A stretch of DNA of 6,605 nt, taken from Leucobacter sp. Its GTDB lineage: Bacteria > Actinomycetota > Actinomycetes > Actinomycetales > Microbacteriaceae. Within the stretch, counting starts at the first letter, position 1. The number at the start of each line of letters is the position of its first letter. The stretch spans positions 1-6,605 of the forward strand of contig JAPSIU010000158.1 of the NCBI GenBank assembly GCA_031178565.1, given 5' to 3'. This document shows, piece by piece, positions 5,653 through 6,605 of the stretch. A program made the position numbers and the translations under genes. The notes under the pieces are model-generated. The model searched no databases, was not told the origin of the DNA, and was given only the letters and a program-made list of their open reading frames with translations.

Positions 5653-6605
5653 CCGACAGCCACCGACAACGGTGCGAGGCTTGCCGCGATTCTGCCAAGC
5701 GGGATCGCGGCGGTCGCGAAGGGGCTCGGAGGCGATCCCCTCGGGACCCTGGACGCGGCCTTCGGAGCCGCGGATCCCGGGAGCGGGGGATCCGCTTCAC
5801 CGTCCGCCGAGGAGGCGCTGCGGCGGCTTCCGGCCATCCGGTCGTTCGTGATGGTCGTCGTCGACGGACTGGGGCACGCGAATCTCGGCGCCCGCGCGGG
5901 GCACGCCCCGGTGCTGTCCCGGCTGCAGCGCCGCCGCATCGAGACCGTCGCCCCGTCGACGACCGGGGCGGCCCTCACGAGCCTCACCACGGGGCGTCTC
6001 CCCGGCGAGCACGGACTCGTCGGCTATCGCATCAGGCACCCCCGTCTGGGCCTCGTGACGACGCTCAAGGACTGGCAGGGCATCGAGGACCGCCGCGCCT
6101 GGCAGCGGGCGGTGCCGCTCTTCGACCTCGCGGCCCGCACCGGGGCTCGCCCCGTCGCGATCGGGCGCCCCGCGCACGCGGTCGGCGGGCTCACCGAGGC
6201 GATCCTGACCGGCGCCGAATACCACCCCGGGCAGCGCATCGAGGACCGCTTCGCCGTCGCCTCGCGGCTCGTGCGCGGGCCGGATCCCGTCGTGGCGTAC
6301 CTGTACGTCGACGAGCTCGACAAGGTCGCGCACGACCAGGGATGGCAGAGCGCCGCCTGGGTGCGCCGGCTCGAGCAGCTCGACGCGGCGCTCGAGGGCC
6401 TCCTGCGCGGCCTGCCCGGCGATGTCGGCGTCGTGGTGACCGCCGATCACGGCATCGTCGACGTCGCCCCGCACCAGCAGGTGATGCTCGACTCCGATCC
6501 CGGTCTGCTGCGCGATGTCATGGAGATCGGCGGCGAGCCGCGCTTTCGGTCGCTCTATCTGCGCGAGGGGGCCGATCCGGCAGCCGTCGCGCGGGAGTGG
6601 GCGGC
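5647..6605 (+). CDS. Alkaline-phosphatase-superfamily hydrolase (nucleotide pyrophosphatase/phosphodiesterase type), 3' end missing
   Basis: The frame is open from ATG 5647 to the window end (319 codons) with no stop. The fold belongs to the metal-dependent alkaline phosphatase superfamily, closest in motif order to type I phosphodiesterases/nucleotide pyrophosphatases. Visible metal and active-site motifs in order are: VVVDGLGH with Asp73; APSTTGAALTSL, where Thr106 sits at the nucleophile position of the family's P-S-x-T pattern; YVDELDKVAHDQG with Asp225 and His229; and TADHGIVD with Asp267-His268. The last His ligand would lie beyond the window. The usual Asn three residues after the nucleophile is Ala109, so substrate range may differ. 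Residues 1-62 are a variable extension with a Gly/Ser-rich stretch at about 44-53 and no signal peptide, so it is probably cytoplasmic. In-frame ATG 5638 is an alternative start; 5647 is chosen for its leaderless fit. It diverges from parC with 10 bp between start codons. Confidence 0.9.
   Translation, partial: MLPTATDNGARLAAILPSGIAAVAKGLGGDPLGTLDAAFGAADPGSGGSASPSAEEALRRLPAIRSFVMVVVDGLGHANLGARAGHAPVLSRLQRRRIETVAPSTTGAALTSLTTGRLPGEHGLVGYRIRHPRLGLVTTLKDWQGIEDRRAWQRAVPLFDLAARTGARPVAIGRPAHAVGGLTEAILTGAEYHPGQRIEDRFAVASRLVRGPDPVVAYLYVDELDKVAHDQGWQSAAWVRRLEQLDAALEGLLRGLPGDVGVVVTADHGIVDVAPHQQVMLDSDPGLLRDVMEIGGEPRFRSLYLREGADPAAVAREWA
5770..5795. repeat. Perfect 9-bp inverted repeat inside the phosphatase gene
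   Basis: GCGGATCCC (5770-5778) and GGGATCCGC (5787-5795) flank an 8-nt spacer and could form a stable GC-rich mRNA hairpin about 125 nt after the start codon. It encodes the Gly/Ser-rich part of the N-terminal extension (about residues 42-50), outside the catalytic domain, so the sequence is freer to vary there. Confidence 0.5.

Noticed and set aside
5637..5990. Upstream extension of the parC reading frame by about 118 residues
   Set aside because: It lies antisense to the clearly coding phosphatase gene, has no similarity to ParC N-termini, and the usual ParC core begins about 35 residues after ATG 5636.
5797..6474. A 225-residue open frame on the minus strand
   Set aside because: It is antisense to the phosphatase, whose catalytic motifs are intact. 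No family features are seen in the minus-strand product.

Overview
The window is very GC-rich, and third codon positions are almost all G or C. It is tightly packed, and several genes appear to start without a leader. Together with separate topoisomerase IV subunits of the actinobacterial type, this points to a high-GC actinobacterium, most likely Microbacteriaceae or a close relative. The lineage is an inference from sequence style, not from a database match.

Layout, left to right: (1) the 3' half of parE (topoisomerase IV subunit B) on +, entering at the QTK loop and ending at 950; (2) a leftward two-gene operon, tetR (2024 to 1344) followed by a small four-helix membrane protein of the DoxX-like type (1347 to 982), joined by an ATGA overlap; (3) a 76-bp divergent intergenic region rich in dyad symmetry; (4) a rightward lipoprotein with ankyrin repeats (2101-3087); (5) a leftward parC (topoisomerase IV subunit A, 5636 to 3126); (6) a rightward alkaline-phosphatase-superfamily hydrolase starting at 5647 and cut off by the window end.

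How the genes relate: parE and parC encode the two subunits of one enzyme, the chromosome-decatenating type IIA topoisomerase. They face each other across about 2.2 kb holding the tetR-doxX operon and the ankyrin lipoprotein. Two adjacent TGAAC-N2-GTTCA dyads cover the tetR start codon. They make a strong candidate autoregulatory operator that could also influence the divergent lipoprotein gene. No function for the three-gene block can be read beyond family level.

The most unusual local signals are regulatory. At 5634-5652 the divergent parC and phosphatase genes appear to have mutually embedded elements, with the -10 of each overlapping the start codon of the other. At 2005-2062 four dyads are packed into 58 bp. 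No rRNA, tRNA, CRISPR array, transposase or attachment site was seen. The window looks mostly like ordinary chromosomal core with a small accessory block, and I see no clear new multi-gene system.
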